Notes: generated by a model from the sequence alone, not told the origin. Counted from the first letter of the stretch, positions 28,006 to 38,600 are shown. The stretch: DNA of 64,000 nt from Dyadobacter fermentans (GCF_019924045.1 NZ_JAHXBN010000007.1:310001-374000), one strand, 5' to 3'. A program made the numbers and translations.

Positions 28006-28542
28006 ATGGCGGACCAAAACATTCAGGCTGAGTGGGCTAAATTCGGTCATCTGTTCAGGAGGGAGGAAATTCCGGCGAAAACCGTGCTGCTCGAAGAAGG
28101 GGAGGTTTCCAGGAAGGTCTACTTTATCGAAAAGGGCTGCCTCCGGCTTTCTTTCAACAAGGACGGCAAAGACATTACTTTCCAGTTTTTCTTTGAAGGA
28201 GAGGGCGTTTCTTCGGCAGAAAGCTTCCGCTACGGCCATCCCAGCCTGTATGCGATCGAAAGCCTCGAACCGTGCGTGCTTCACACGCTGACCAAAAAGG
28301 ATTACTCTGAGATTATCGAGGGCTCGTCGTTGATTCGCGAAGCAATGGAAGAGCAAACGCACCAGCGATTGCTGTATGTTGAAAAGCTGTTTCTTTCCAG
28401 AATTAAAAACAGCCCTGAGGAAAGGTACCATGAGTTGCTGGAACAATATCCGCAAATACTTCAAAGGGTATCCCAGCATTACATAGCCTCCTTCCTGGGC
28501 ATTACGTCCGTGTCATTGAGCCGCATCCGGAACCGGCGATAG
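28006..28542 (+). CDS. Crp/Fnr family transcriptional regulator, short form
   Basis: The protein has 178 residues. Residues about 20-115 fit a cyclic-nucleotide-binding beta-barrel: EEIPAKTVLLEEGEVSRKVYFIEKGCLRLS, then FFEGEGVSSAESF. A dimer helix follows (REAMEEQTHQRLLYVEKLFLSR), and the C-terminal helix-turn-helix is ILQRVSQHYIASFLGITSVSLSRIR. The conserved R-S pair that binds cAMP is not evident, as is usual for Bacteroidota members. The next gene in the same direction, an epoxide hydrolase-like gene 86 bp on, is a possible target. Confidence 0.85.
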   Translation: MADQNIQAEWAKFGHLFRREEIPAKTVLLEEGEVSRKVYFIEKGCLRLSFNKDGKDITFQFFFEGEGVSSAESFRYGHPSLYAIESLEPCVLHTLTKKDYSEIIEGSSLIREAMEEQTHQRLLYVEKLFLSRIKNSPEERYHELLEQYPQILQRVSQHYIASFLGITSVSLSRIRNRR

Positions 28543-28628
28543 CGTTTATTAACAATTGTTATCGTCTGCCGGACGCATGGTGCCGAATTTTGTCATGTTA
28601 TCAGTTTCACATTCAAAATTCGAAAGTC

Positions 28629-29807
28629 ATGCAGCCATTCAAAATTCAGATCTCCACTCAGGAAGTTGATTACCTCCAACAAAGACTCGCCAATGCCCGC
28701 TGGACCACCCCGGCTATTCAAAGCGGATGGGAAAAGGGCGTTCCGGTTGATTACCTGAAAAAGGTTGCCGGTTATTGGCAGCACCGGTTCGACTGGAAGC
28801 AACAGGAAGCGCATTTAAACCAATACCCGCATTTCATAACCGAAATCGAAGGGCAGAACATCCACTATCTGCACATCAGGTCGGCCAGGGCAAATGCAGT
28901 GCCCTTAATGCTGATCCACGGCTGGCCGGGATCGTTCGCCGACTTTATACGGATCATCGAGCCGTTATCAAATCCTGAGGATCCCGAACAAATCGCATTT
29001 GACCTGGTTATCCCCTCCATTCCGGGCTTTGGATTTTCCGTGCCCGTCAAAGCGCAGGGTTACAATATGTTCAAGATCGCGACTACGTTCGCTACTTTGA
29101 TGAACAGGCTCGGTTACGAGAAATTCGCCGTGCACGGTGGCGATATGGGCGCGGGTATCGCTGGGATCATGTCGGGTGTTGCTGCGTATAACCTAATAGG
29201 AACACACATCAATTCGGACTTTTTTGCCGTCGCCGGGTTAGGTATGTTCCCTGCGGACGATTCTGTGTTCACGGACGTGGAAAAGGCTGTGCTCGAACGC
29301 ATGAAACGTTACAAAAAAGAGGGTACCGCCTACCTCGAAATTCAGGCAACCCGACCTGATACGATCGGCATTGCCTTGTCGGACAGCCCGGTAGGCCAGC
29401 TCGCCTGGATGGTTGAAAAGTACAAGGAGTGGACCGACCGTGACAAAGACTTGCCGGAAGATGCCATTGGGATGGATCTTATGCTGACGAATGTTTCCTT
29501 ATATTGGTTCAACCAGCTGGGTGCGTCGAGCGCAGCCATTCTGTCTGAAAACATGAGCATGGCGTTTGACTGGGGCGGTACCCGGGAAGCCAGTCAGTGG
29601 GCTCCTCCGAAAGTGCCGTCCGCAATGGCATGTTTTGGTAAAAAGGAAGAAGAAAGCCTGCTGAAAAAACTGACCTCGTTCATGGGCGAACCCGACAGGT
29701 GGTCTTTTTATGAGAGTGGATGTCATTTTCCGGCCATGGAAGTGCCCGACTTGCTGGTGGAGGATATCCGGCAATTCTTTGCCGCTATCCTCCGATCTTC
29801 CATTTAG
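28629..29807 (+). CDS. Epoxide hydrolase family alpha/beta hydrolase
   Basis: A protein of 392 residues starts at ATG 28629; the ATG-less extension upstream is ignored. The EHN domain (about 1-105) is followed by the HGWPGSF oxyanion motif near 96-102 and the nucleophile elbow GGDMGAGIAG near 169 with the aspartate as nucleophile. A histidine in SGCHFPAMEVPD near 365 completes the triad. There is no signal peptide, so it is cytosolic. The closest known group is microsomal-type epoxide hydrolases, including juvenile-hormone-like hydrolases; the natural substrate is unknown. Confidence 0.88.
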   Translation: MQPFKIQISTQEVDYLQQRLANARWTTPAIQSGWEKGVPVDYLKKVAGYWQHRFDWKQQEAHLNQYPHFITEIEGQNIHYLHIRSARANAVPLMLIHGWPGSFADFIRIIEPLSNPEDPEQIAFDLVIPSIPGFGFSVPVKAQGYNMFKIATTFATLMNRLGYEKFAVHGGDMGAGIAGIMSGVAAYNLIGTHINSDFFAVAGLGMFPADDSVFTDVEKAVLERMKRYKKEGTAYLEIQATRPDTIGIALSDSPVGQLAWMVEKYKEWTDRDKDLPEDAIGMDLMLTNVSLYWFNQLGASSAAILSENMSMAFDWGGTREASQWAPPKVPSAMACFGKKEEESLLKKLTSFMGEPDRWSFYESGCHFPAMEVPDLLVEDIRQFFAAILRSSI

Positions 29808-29836
29808 CCGGGCCAGGTCCCGCCGTAGATGCCCGT

Positions 29837-30271
29837 TCAGAACAGACGGTCGAGCGCATACTGTCCGCCGCCGGAGATCAGCAGGGACAGGCAAAGGCCG
29901 ATGACCAGCAAATGGTATTCAAAACCTTCCCCGGCCTGGTTCCCATACCAATTCATAAAGAAACCGTGCTGGCCGCTTGTCGTCCACACGGCCCCGATCA
30001 TGACGATGGCGAGCGCCGTCGCCCAGAGCCTTGTGCCTAAGCCGAGAAGGAGGCCTATCGGCCCGACAAACTCGATGATAATGACGAGGAATGCGACGGG
30101 CCACGGCAGTTTCATCGACTCGGTAAAGAAGCTCATCGTCGCTTTAAATCCGTATCCGCCGAAAATTCCCAGCATTTTCTGGGCGCCGTGCGGGAGCATG
30201 ACCAGTGCGAGCGTCAGGCGCAGCAAAAGGCCCGACCAGTCGGTGTTTGTGTAAGCAATGCTTTGATCCAT
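29837..30271 (-). CDS. DoxX family membrane protein
   Basis: The protein has 144 residues and four hydrophobic segments, including LLLRLTLALVMLPHGAQKML, FLVIIIEFVGPIGLLLGLGTRLWAT and LVIGLCLSLLISGGG. The N-terminal R-x-x-L-x-x-x-M-x-x-H-G signature is typical of DoxX. Members are linked to thiosulfate/quinone redox and oxidative stress, but with low certainty. It probably shares a transcript with the Crp/Fnr gene 78 bp upstream. Confidence 0.85.
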   Translation of the reverse strand: MDQSIAYTNTDWSGLLLRLTLALVMLPHGAQKMLGIFGGYGFKATMSFFTESMKLPWPVAFLVIIIEFVGPIGLLLGLGTRLWATALAIVMIGAVWTTSGQHGFFMNWYGNQAGEGFEYHLLVIGLCLSLLISGGGQYALDRLF

Positions 30272-30349
30272 CCGTTGTTGAATTTAGTTTCACAAAACAA
30301 GGCTGGGAAAAAGCGTAAACTCTTAAGGTAGATTAAGAATCGGGTTGCG

Positions 30350-30937
30350 TTAAAAATGCATGAGCATTTCGCGGCGGCGCATCGAACTAAGAAATTCGGG
30401 GGTGACTCCGAGGTAGGAAGCAATATCTTTCTGGGCGACCCGGTTTTGCAGGCCGGGGTATTTCACTTGAAATTGCTGGTAGCGCTCGTCGGCCTTGCTG
30501 GCGAGGTTTTGGGTAACCCTCCGCTGCAAAGCGATGTAGGCCGTTTGGTACATGAGCCGGTTGAATTTCTCAAACTGAGGGACTCGGTCCAGCAGCAAAT
30601 CCATATTCGCGCGGCTGATTTTCAGTACCTCGGTGTCCTCAATTGCCTGAATGGAGTAAAATGCGCCCGATTGAAGGGCAAAACTTTCGAGATCGAACGC
30701 CCACCAGTTTTCAGGGGCAAATTTCACGACGTGCTCCGAGCCGGCCGGGTCCAGGTAGGAGACTTTTAAACAACCGGAGACGACGAATGACTGATACCTG
30801 CACACCTCGCCCGCCTGCAAGAGATATTCCCTTCTGCGGAGCTTTTGCTCGTGCAACAGCGATAGGAAAAAATCTGTTTCCACCGCGTCAAGCCGGATGG
30901 ATTCGGCCAGGTTTTGAAGAATGAGCTGTGATTGCAT
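30350..30937 (-). CDS. Crp/Fnr family transcriptional regulator
   Basis: The protein has 195 residues: a cyclic-nucleotide-binding-like barrel at about 20-120 (RRREYLLQAGEVCRYQSFVVSGCLKVSYLD, then FAPENWWAFDLESF), a dimer helix and a C-terminal HTH (LQNRVAQKDIASYLGVTPEFLSSMRR). It is the typical Bacteroidota form in which effector residues are not conserved. It lies 16 bp after the AraC-type gene and before doxX, so the three may be one unit. Confidence 0.88.
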   Translation of the reverse strand: MQSQLILQNLAESIRLDAVETDFFLSLLHEQKLRRREYLLQAGEVCRYQSFVVSGCLKVSYLDPAGSEHVVKFAPENWWAFDLESFALQSGAFYSIQAIEDTEVLKISRANMDLLLDRVPQFEKFNRLMYQTAYIALQRRVTQNLASKADERYQQFQVKYPGLQNRVAQKDIASYLGVTPEFLSSMRRREMLMHF

Positions 30938-30953
30938 GACGTTTCGCTGGTGA

Positions 30954-32102
30954 TTATTTCAAGACACTTTCCCGGCTCCTCCTCACAAAATCCGACGGCG
31001 TGGTTCCTTCGAGTTTTTTGAATGCCTGGTTGAAGGTTGCCTTGGAGTTGAAACCGCATTCCAGTGCGATGCCCAGTAGTGATAAATGCTGGTTGGATGG
31101 ATCGAGTGCCTGGATTTTGAATTCCTGTAACCGGTACTGATTGACAAATTCGAAAAAATTTACGCCAAATGCTGTATTTATTACCTGTGAAAGCTGATGC
31201 CGCGGGATATCCAGGCGCGCCGCCAGCTGTACGAGCGTTAGATTATTATCGAGGTAAGGTTTTTCAGAGTGCATCAGGTTTGTGATTCGTCGGGCGATGT
31301 CGTCGCTGAGCGCATCGGTAAGGCTGCTTTTCGCATACTTGATCGCGGGTTCCGCCTCCTGTGCGGGATGCGCCTGCGGGGGCGCAGGAACGGGCGTCAG
31401 GGCAGTTTGTTCGTGAAGCAGCTTGAATGCGATCCAGTAGACCAGCACCACCACCAGCAGGAAATGCGCCGGGTAAATGCTCTCGAGGTGGGCGAGCCGG
31501 TACTTCCGGGCGTAAAATGTGGCCACGGAAAAGAGCATGACCGACAGCACGATCCAAAGGAATTCTTTCAGCCAGTGGACGTCGATCAGCTCGCTGTTCG
31601 AAAAATGGTCGGTACGTTTGCGGAGGTTGCGGTAGAACGTCGCCAATGCACCCACGACGAAACCCACGTGCAGGTAGTTGGTGAGCGTGTTCATCCAGCC
31701 AAAATCCTGTTGCGCGACAAGCCGGGGGTTGGAAAGATAAGCGAGCTTGTCGGCCGCCGGTAAGGCGAAATAGGGGAGCAGCACGAAGAAGTAAACACCA
31801 AAAGGCACTAGCGACAGCCATTGCCGGCGATGCAGCCTGAAATCGGGATCGGTAATGCTTTGCGTCAGCAGCAGGATGAGCGGACCGTACAGAAGCGGCA
31901 AAAGCCACGACAGCCTGCTGAAATGCGGGTACAGAAGAAACAGATCTTTAACGTCCAGGCAGATCAGGAAGAGGTGGCTCATCAGCACGAGAATGAGTGC
32001 GGCGAGGATCCGGTTGGCGATCTGATTGGATGGTTTTCGCAGCAGCATAAGGGCAAGAAAGCCGCCCTGAATGATACCTGAAAGAAGTATGGCTGTGATC
32101 AA
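30954..32102 (-). CDS. Membrane-anchored AraC family transcriptional regulator
   Basis: The protein has 382 residues with seven hydrophobic segments in the first 235 residues (for example QIANRILAALILVLMSHLFLICL and HFLLVVVLVYWIAFKLL), then a linker and a C-terminal AraC HTH (about 275-375: LTLVQLAARLDIPRHQLSQVIN and LLGIALECGFNSKATFNQAFKKLEGTTPSDF). This 7TM-AraC layout is a Bacteroidota class of membrane-bound regulators. The best start in frame is TTG at 32102; no ATG lies before the first membrane segment. Ligand and targets are unknown. Confidence 0.85.
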   Translation of the reverse strand: MITAILLSGIIQGGFLALMLLRKPSNQIANRILAALILVLMSHLFLICLDVKDLFLLYPHFSRLSWLLPLLYGPLILLLTQSITDPDFRLHRRQWLSLVPFGVYFFVLLPYFALPAADKLAYLSNPRLVAQQDFGWMNTLTNYLHVGFVVGALATFYRNLRKRTDHFSNSELIDVHWLKEFLWIVLSVMLFSVATFYARKYRLAHLESIYPAHFLLVVVLVYWIAFKLLHEQTALTPVPAPPQAHPAQEAEPAIKYAKSSLTDALSDDIARRITNLMHSEKPYLDNNLTLVQLAARLDIPRHQLSQVINTAFGVNFFEFVNQYRLQEFKIQALDPSNQHLSLLGIALECGFNSKATFNQAFKKLEGTTPSDFVRRSRESVLK

Positions 32103-32206
32103 AACAGGAAGGTGAAAGCGCTAAACAGGTACATGAAAGAGGTATGAACTTGTCGGGAAGGACGACGCCCGCCTCGTTTTTAGCCAAAATTGCGGAAAAT
32201 TTTAAA

Positions 32207-33634
32207 ATGAAACTTCGTACACTACTCACTGCGCTCCTCCAACTGGCTATATACTTAGCAAGCGGTGCACAATCTTTGCCCGAGAGAAAATATCCTTCCC
32301 CCGCCCTGCTGTCCGACCTGGAAATGGTCCGCTCCGCGGTGGTAACCCTGCATCCCGGTTTCGGACGCTTCGGGCCGCGTGAAGAAGTTTTGCATGCGAT
32401 CGATTCGGTGAGCAATGTGATCAAGCGCAACGATTCGACTGCCTTCATTGCTTTTTACCGGATGGTGAACCCGGTCCTGACGAAGATCCGTTGCGGGCAC
32501 ACCAAGTTTTTCCCGCCCATGAAAGGGTTTCCATTCTATTTTTTTACAGATAGCGTTCTCCCGGTCATTGTGCGGTTCGACAACAGCGGCCAGCTGCTGG
32601 TGACACGGTCGGGGTACCCGGAGGCTGTGGGGAAATATGTGCAGGGCATCAACGGGCAACCGATCGAATCGGTATTGAATGCTTTGCGAGGGCAATTGTT
32701 TGGCGATGCACACGTGCAAACTTCCGCCGATGCGCAAATCCAGCAATATTTCAGTGCCTGGTATGCAGATTTTGTTCAGCTGGACCGTGGGCCGTTTACA
32801 GTCGTACTGGCCGATGAGCACGGGGTACAAACGACGATCGCAATGGCAGGCATCAGTACCGACGCCTGGCAGGTGCTGAACCGGAATACTTCTTATCTGA
32901 CCGGTCACAATCACCTGAGCTTCCCGTCAGACACGGTGGCGCGGCTGCGGATCGCAACGTTTTATCCGCAGCAAGGCAACAAGTATTTCCGGAGGTTCCT
33001 GGACTCGGCCTTCGTGCAGATCCGCAGCCGCAAGGTACAGCGGCTCATCATCGATGTGAGGGGAAACGAAGGAGGGAATGATGCATTGGGGAAGGATCTG
33101 TATGCATACATCGCCCGAAACGATTTCCGGTATTACGATCGCATTGAAGTGAAAGTGAAACGCAAAAAGGATGTTCCCGGCCGGGGGAACGTATACCTGC
33201 CGCGGTTCATCGGGCTGGCCAGGTGGTTTATCAGGAAAGACGCCCGGGACCGCCTGTTATTTAAAAAACACCAGAATCTCGGCATCCATCATCCTCACCG
33301 GCAGGCCTATATCGGAAATGTTACATTTCTGATGGACGGACTGAGCTATTCTGTCACATCGGAGTTTCTGGCAGTCGCCCGAAGTGAAAACCGGGGTGTA
33401 TTTATGGGTGAAGAATCGGGTGGGGCGTACCAGGGCGACAACAGCGGTACGTTCGCGATTTATAAACTGCCTGCTACCGGGCTGGATCTGGGCATTCCGC
33501 TTGGCGGCTACTACATGGCCGTCAAACCCGAAGCGGGAGCTCCCCGCGGGATAATGCCCGATGTCGCCGTGAAGCCGTCGCGGGAGGACCTGCTCTCAGG
33601 CCGCGACCCGGCCGACGCATTGCTTGCCAAGTGA
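32207..33634 (+). CDS. S41 family peptidase
   Basis: A protein of 475 residues starts at ATG 32207, where a signal peptide ending in SGAQ begins; the 21 extra in-frame codons upstream are ignored. A helical N-terminal domain (about 30-130) is followed by a PDZ-like region with YVQGINGQPIESVL and a crotonase-like S41 catalytic fold: LIIDVRGNEGGNDALG near 285, then YSVTSEFLAVARSENRGVFMGEESGG near 385-410, where the serine is the expected nucleophile. It is probably periplasmic. The next gene overlaps or closely follows it, so the two are likely co-transcribed. Confidence 0.85.
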   Translation: MKLRTLLTALLQLAIYLASGAQSLPERKYPSPALLSDLEMVRSAVVTLHPGFGRFGPREEVLHAIDSVSNVIKRNDSTAFIAFYRMVNPVLTKIRCGHTKFFPPMKGFPFYFFTDSVLPVIVRFDNSGQLLVTRSGYPEAVGKYVQGINGQPIESVLNALRGQLFGDAHVQTSADAQIQQYFSAWYADFVQLDRGPFTVVLADEHGVQTTIAMAGISTDAWQVLNRNTSYLTGHNHLSFPSDTVARLRIATFYPQQGNKYFRRFLDSAFVQIRSRKVQRLIIDVRGNEGGNDALGKDLYAYIARNDFRYYDRIEVKVKRKKDVPGRGNVYLPRFIGLARWFIRKDARDRLLFKKHQNLGIHHPHRQAYIGNVTFLMDGLSYSVTSEFLAVARSENRGVFMGEESGGAYQGDNSGTFAIYKLPATGLDLGIPLGGYYMAVKPEAGAPRGIMPDVAVKPSREDLLSGRDPADALLAK

Positions 33635-33662
33635 ATTTTTATCCAATCATCATAAATCAGCC

Positions 33663-35006
33663 ATGAAAATCAAAGTTTTAATTGCGGCGTCACTAACGCT
33701 GCCGGCCGCGCATTTGCCCTCGTACGCGCAGGACACCTTGCAGTACAAGCTCCGGCTTACGGTCCCGCTGGTGGACTATCCGCAGCTCACCGACCTTCCG
33801 CAGCGCTACGTGTCGATGGACCAGTCTCTCGAATACGCCCGGGGCATGTATGAGCTTTCGTTTGGGGGGATCGAAGCCCTGGGGAATGCCATCGTGCGCC
33901 CGAAGTCGCCCCGGAAAAAGATCTGGAATGGTGTTCTCCAATACGGCATGACGCTCGGCTTTTCGCGTTTTGCGAGCGAGCTGCCCATCCCGCTCGGCGA
34001 ATGGGCGCACGAGGAGTTTCACCGGACGGTGCTGGGTGTGAACGGAATCGCCTCCAAAAACGGCAACTGGTTTCCGAACCGGTGGGACGGGACGGTGTAC
34101 GGGATTACCGATGCCTCGCTGTCGGCTCTGAAACAAACGAACCCGAACGCGCTGCTGTATGCGTATACAGCCGGCGTGCAATCGGAAGTACTGCTTAACA
34201 AACGCATTGTCGTAGAGGACTTTTACAAAAGACGGACGTTGTCCAAAGGGGCATTGGTGCTCTACAATGCCTGGTATGTGCACAACTATTTCCGGTTTTC
34301 GACCAGTCCGGAAAGTGATTCGGCCAAAGTATGGTCGCCGACATTCGAAAGCCCGCTGGAAACGCAGCGTGATTTTGCCGGCGCGGATCTGACAGCCTGG
34401 GCTTATGATATGTTCAACCCGGAAACCGCATTTACCGAGCGTACCAAGTTTAAGGGCGGGGAAGGTGTCAACAGACGGGTAGGGTTTTCGGAGCTGAGTA
34501 AGGAGGCTCAAACCTTTCTGCTCAGGCAAAAAAAGCTATCATTGCTCAACTATCTCAATCCTGCAATATTGATGATCAACAGGATCCGATTGGGGCGGGG
34601 CGTTGCTTTCACCTTCTTTGCACAGTATGCACCTACCCATTTCGGGAATAGCATTTCGCTGATCGTACCTGTGCAGGCAGGCAGCCGTGACCTGTTATTC
34701 GGCGCACATCGCTACAACAACCGCGACCACGGCTACTACGGCATTGAATTGGGTGTGGCGAACCACCGTTTCACCGATAAATGGTACGCCGACCTCACGC
34801 TGCAAGGCTGGCAGCAGCCCGAATCGTTTTTGAAACAGGAACACCTGACGGGCGGAGCCGTTCATGCCAGGCTGTTCCATACCATCGGCAAGGGGTTTTC
34901 GGCCTATGTCGCGCTCAATGGCAAAACCAGGGGATGGGAGATGGGCAGCCCTTATCTGGCGGCTAACCTGTCGGCCCGGTTCGGAATGCGGATAGAAGTG
35001 TATTAA
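33663..35006 (+). CDS. Hypothetical exported protein with an HEEFH motif
   Basis: A protein of 447 residues starts at ATG 33663 with a signal peptide ending in SYAQ. Residues 60-200 are helical with HEEFHR at 116-121 (HExxH), a pattern used by zinc metallopeptidases, preceded by PIPLGEW. Residues about 330-447 contain amphipathic strands and end in LSARFGMRIEVY, like an outer-membrane barrel. I recognise no family; a membrane-associated metallopeptidase is a guess from the motif. It is 28 bp after the S41 peptidase gene. Confidence 0.6.
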   Translation: MKIKVLIAASLTLPAAHLPSYAQDTLQYKLRLTVPLVDYPQLTDLPQRYVSMDQSLEYARGMYELSFGGIEALGNAIVRPKSPRKKIWNGVLQYGMTLGFSRFASELPIPLGEWAHEEFHRTVLGVNGIASKNGNWFPNRWDGTVYGITDASLSALKQTNPNALLYAYTAGVQSEVLLNKRIVVEDFYKRRTLSKGALVLYNAWYVHNYFRFSTSPESDSAKVWSPTFESPLETQRDFAGADLTAWAYDMFNPETAFTERTKFKGGEGVNRRVGFSELSKEAQTFLLRQKKLSLLNYLNPAILMINRIRLGRGVAFTFFAQYAPTHFGNSISLIVPVQAGSRDLLFGAHRYNNRDHGYYGIELGVANHRFTDKWYADLTLQGWQQPESFLKQEHLTGGAVHARLFHTIGKGFSAYVALNGKTRGWEMGSPYLAANLSARFGMRIEVY

Positions 35007-35072
35007 AGATCCCGCCCGACGCAGACGCGTTGCATGCGGGCGGAATGTGCTGGAGAGTGCCGTTGAACGGCG

Positions 35073-35483
35073 CTATTGAATCTGGATTACCACTTTTTCT
35101 TTGCCCTGCATCACCAGCTTGACCTCATATTCGATAAACCCCTGATCTTTGTCGTAAATGATGCGCAGGCGGTCGGGTTGGCGGCCCAGCTCGGAAAGCC
35201 ACCGGGCATAAAGTTGGGCGAATGCTTGTTTGTGGGTAATCTGCATTTCGGACAACGATTCCTTCGCCGCCAGGTAGGTTCTGAAGTCGTCCTGAGTTTT
35301 GCTGTCTTTGGAGTTAGGGTTATTGGTCAGGTCCATTACCAGCGTTCCTTTCCACGGTGAATGTTGCCGGATGGACAGGTAAAGCCGCTTGAATAAAAGA
35401 CTGGTGAGAGGTTTCTGCGAGTTGATTTTAGCGTGCCCGAGCGGGGTTTTTCCCAGTATCGGAACAATGGCGAGGGTGTTCAT
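35073..35483 (-). CDS. Hypothetical protein
   Basis: The protein has 136 residues and no signal peptide. The C-terminal half has a heptad-like helix (SEMQITHKQAFAQLYARWLSEL) and strands LRIIYDKDQGFIEYEVKLVMQ. No known family is recognised. It is divergent from the two-component regulator and the start codon is clear, but function is unknown. Confidence 0.5.
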   Translation of the reverse strand: MNTLAIVPILGKTPLGHAKINSQKPLTSLLFKRLYLSIRQHSPWKGTLVMDLTNNPNSKDSKTQDDFRTYLAAKESLSEMQITHKQAFAQLYARWLSELGRQPDRLRIIYDKDQGFIEYEVKLVMQGKEKVVIQIQ

Positions 35484-35525
35484 AAATGGCGGATACGAGT
35501 GCTGTATGTGATGATTTGGTGATTA

Positions 35526-35542
35526 ATTTGTTCAAAACAAAT
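35526..35542. promoter_or_regulatory. Palindrome ATTTGTT-N3-AACAAAT between divergent genes
   Basis: A perfect 7-bp inverted repeat with a 3-bp spacer lies 139 bp before the chosen start of the hybrid regulator and 42 bp from the divergent hypothetical gene. It could be a dimer-binding site for control of one or both genes. AT-rich palindromes also arise by chance. Confidence 0.3.
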
Positions 35543-35680
35543 GCGCTGCAAATAACCACTTTAGGGAGGTTACAGTCATTGCCAGATCATACACTTTTCT
35601 TGACAAATTGTGCATTTCTTCCAAAAACGGATGGCCAAACGGTTGCGCAAATGCGGTTTAAGACGGAATTTTGTCCGCTT

Positions 35681-38600
35681 ATGGTATTCAGCGAATATGT
35701 GGTTGTATCAAATCTGATCAGGGGCCTGTTAATATCCCTGCTGCTGGTTGCGTGCATTGTCCCGGGTAACGTCCTCGGGCAGGGTTTCCCGTATAAGTTC
35801 AGCTACCTGACGGTCGATGAGGGATTGTCGCATACCGATGTGAATGACCTTGCGCAGGACCGGAAAGGATATATCTGGGTAGGGACCAACTTCGGCCTCG
35901 ACCGTTACGACGGCTATTCGATACAGCGGTTTTACAATACCAATGTGCCGCTCCAAAACGCGTTCAAAAATCGCATTATCTCGCTTCACCCGGATGGTGA
36001 AGACAAGATATGGCTCAGTACCGAAAACGGATTGCAATGCTTCGACCCCGCGAACGAGCGGTATATTGACTACACAATCCCCCAATCGGGTAAAAACCCT
36101 GTTTTCTGGAAGCTTTTCAAAACAAGCGGTGACCTGATTTACGGCTTGACAGACTATCAGATCAAGTTGTACCGCATTGCCGGTACTTCTTTGGAAGAGC
36201 TGCCGCTGGGCGTTCCCACGGGCGTCCGCTTTTTCGATATGCAGCCCGATCGCAGTGGGATCCTCCATTTCGCGAGCGATAGGGGGCTTTGGCGGCTCGA
36301 AGGACAGCGGCAGTTTGTGAAGGTTCCGGTGAGCGGTTTGTCGTCGGAGAATTTCAGGCGTGTTTTTTTCGATAACCGGAACAATTTGCTGATCGCCTCG
36401 GGCAACCAGGTGTTGCTGACCGGCGGCGGGGAATATCCTTTCGTCAAAAAGCAATTCACCTGCGCCGAATGCACGCCCATTGTCGGGATTGCGGCAGGGA
36501 ATGGCCCGGATTACTGGGTGAATACCCGGACAGGGCTGATCCGCCTGGATGGTAACCTGAATTTGATCCAGAAAATCGACGAGGTATCGGCGCCGCGCAG
36601 TTTGAACTCGACGGCCGTGGTTCGCGTGTATATCGACCGGTCGGATTGCTTGTGGGTTGGGACGTCGGGTGGGGGACTCAACTATTTTGACCTCAACCAA
36701 AAGCTCTTTTATACCATGCGGCATGAGCCCGGGCAGGCCAATTCGCTGACGGGGAGCTACGTACGTTCGATTTACGAGGATGGAAATGATCTGTGGATCG
36801 GTACCAATGCGAATGGCCTGGATTACTACAACCGCAAGTCGGGAGCCCACACGAATTATAATGCCGTGAATTCGGCGGTCAGGCTGCGCAACGATAACGT
36901 TGCCGCACTGACATTCGACCAAGCCCATAACTTGTGGATCGGCACCGAGTCGGGGATCGATATTCTCAGGCCCGACAAGAATACCTTATGGAAGCCCGAT
37001 GGTCATCAAAAGTTTCCCACTTTTGGCATAACCACGCTGGCCGCCGACTATTATGGAAATATCTGGTACGGAAACCTCGAAAAGCTGGGTGTCATATGGA
37101 AGGACGCGGCAGGGAAATATCATGTCAGGGAATATGCTGAAGGCCATTTTATTTTAGCTGAAAAGGATAAGCCAGAGCTGTTTGTCGCGACCAGGCAGGG
37201 CGTGAAACGCATCACGGTCGACGCGCAGGGGAGAGTTTTACGGGCCATCAGCTACCGGGCGACGTCGAAATCGCATTCGCTCAGTTCGGATTACAGCGCC
37301 GTGATAGGTCGGCAAAATGACAGTACCTACTGGATCGGTACGATCGGGGGCGGGTTGCATCGCCTCTCGCTACGGGAGCGCGACCGTTCCACGCGCATTG
37401 AGCATTTTGGTGAGAACCATGGTATTTTCAATGATGTGGAAGGCATCGAGATCGACGGCGACAATATCTGGCTGGGAGGAAACGGCTTGCTATGCCTCAA
37501 CTCGAAGACCGGGAAGCTGATCCGTTACGACAAAAACGATGGTTTGCAGGGGAACAGCTTTAAAATCAGGTCGTCGTTCAAAGCGTCCGACGGGAAAATG
37601 TATTTCGGAGGTATCAATGGCCTGAATTACTTTTACCCGCAGCAAATACGCCTCAACACGATCGCGGCCAAGCCAGTTTTTACGGGTATCCTGATCAACA
37701 ACCGGCGGCCGAAAATCGGCGGCTCGGCTGATATGGATAATGTGGTGGGCCAGGCCATCGGATATGGCGAGAATGTGGAACTCAATTATCTGCAGAACAA
37801 CTTCGTCGTCTCTTTCTCGGCCATGCATTTCGCCAACCCGCTGAAATGCCGTTACCGCTACAAGCTGATCGGTTTTGACGAGGACTGGAATTACACCGAC
37901 GGCAACAACCCGAAGGCCGGGTACAGCAACCTGAGTTACGGAAACTACCAGCTCGTGCTCGAAGCGACGAACAACGACGGCATATGGAGCAAGCACCGCG
38001 CCAAGATAAGCATTAATATCAGCCCACCATGGTGGAAGACCGACCTGGCGAAGGCCCTTTACGCGTTACTGGGCATATCCGCGCTGGCGGGCGTTTACTT
38101 TTACCAGGCGCGCTGGCACAGGCTCAAAAGGGAGATAGAGGTCCGCGGCGTGGCCGAACAGAAGCGGGAGGAGATCCACCGCCAGCGGGAAGAGTTTTAC
38201 CAGCAGCAGCTGATGTTCTTCACCAATGTTTCGCATGAATTCCGCACGCCGCTGTCGCTGATCCTGGGCCCGCTGGAAAGCCTGATAAGCCAGAACAACG
38301 ACGCCACGCTCGGGCATTCCTACCAGCTCATGCACCGGAATGCAAAGCGGCTCATCAACCTGATCAGCGAGTTGATGAACTTTAAAAAGGTATCCGACAG
38401 CCTGATTAAACTGCAAGTGAGGCCATTGGCGATCAGTGAGTTCTGCCGGCAGCTCGCAGCGGAGTTTGATGGCGTAGCAGCCAGCAAACACATTGTACTG
38501 AATCTCACCGACCACATCCAGAAGAAAGCTCACTGGCCGTTAATGGGCCTTTTCGATGCCCAGATCCTCGAAAAGATATTGCTGAACCTGCTGAATAACT

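Noticed and set aside
27673..28479. A 268-codon minus-strand frame
   Set aside because: It overlaps the Crp/Fnr gene, whose barrel and HTH are clear; the minus frame shows no family features.
35012..35043. GC-rich hairpin after the HEEFH-motif gene
   Set aside because: A 7-bp CCGCCCG/CGGGCGG stem with no T-tract is too weak to call as a terminator.
35486..35680. Extension of the hybrid regulator frame
   Set aside because: The extra 65 residues have no signal or domain and cross the divergent promoter; ATG 35681 begins the signal anchor.
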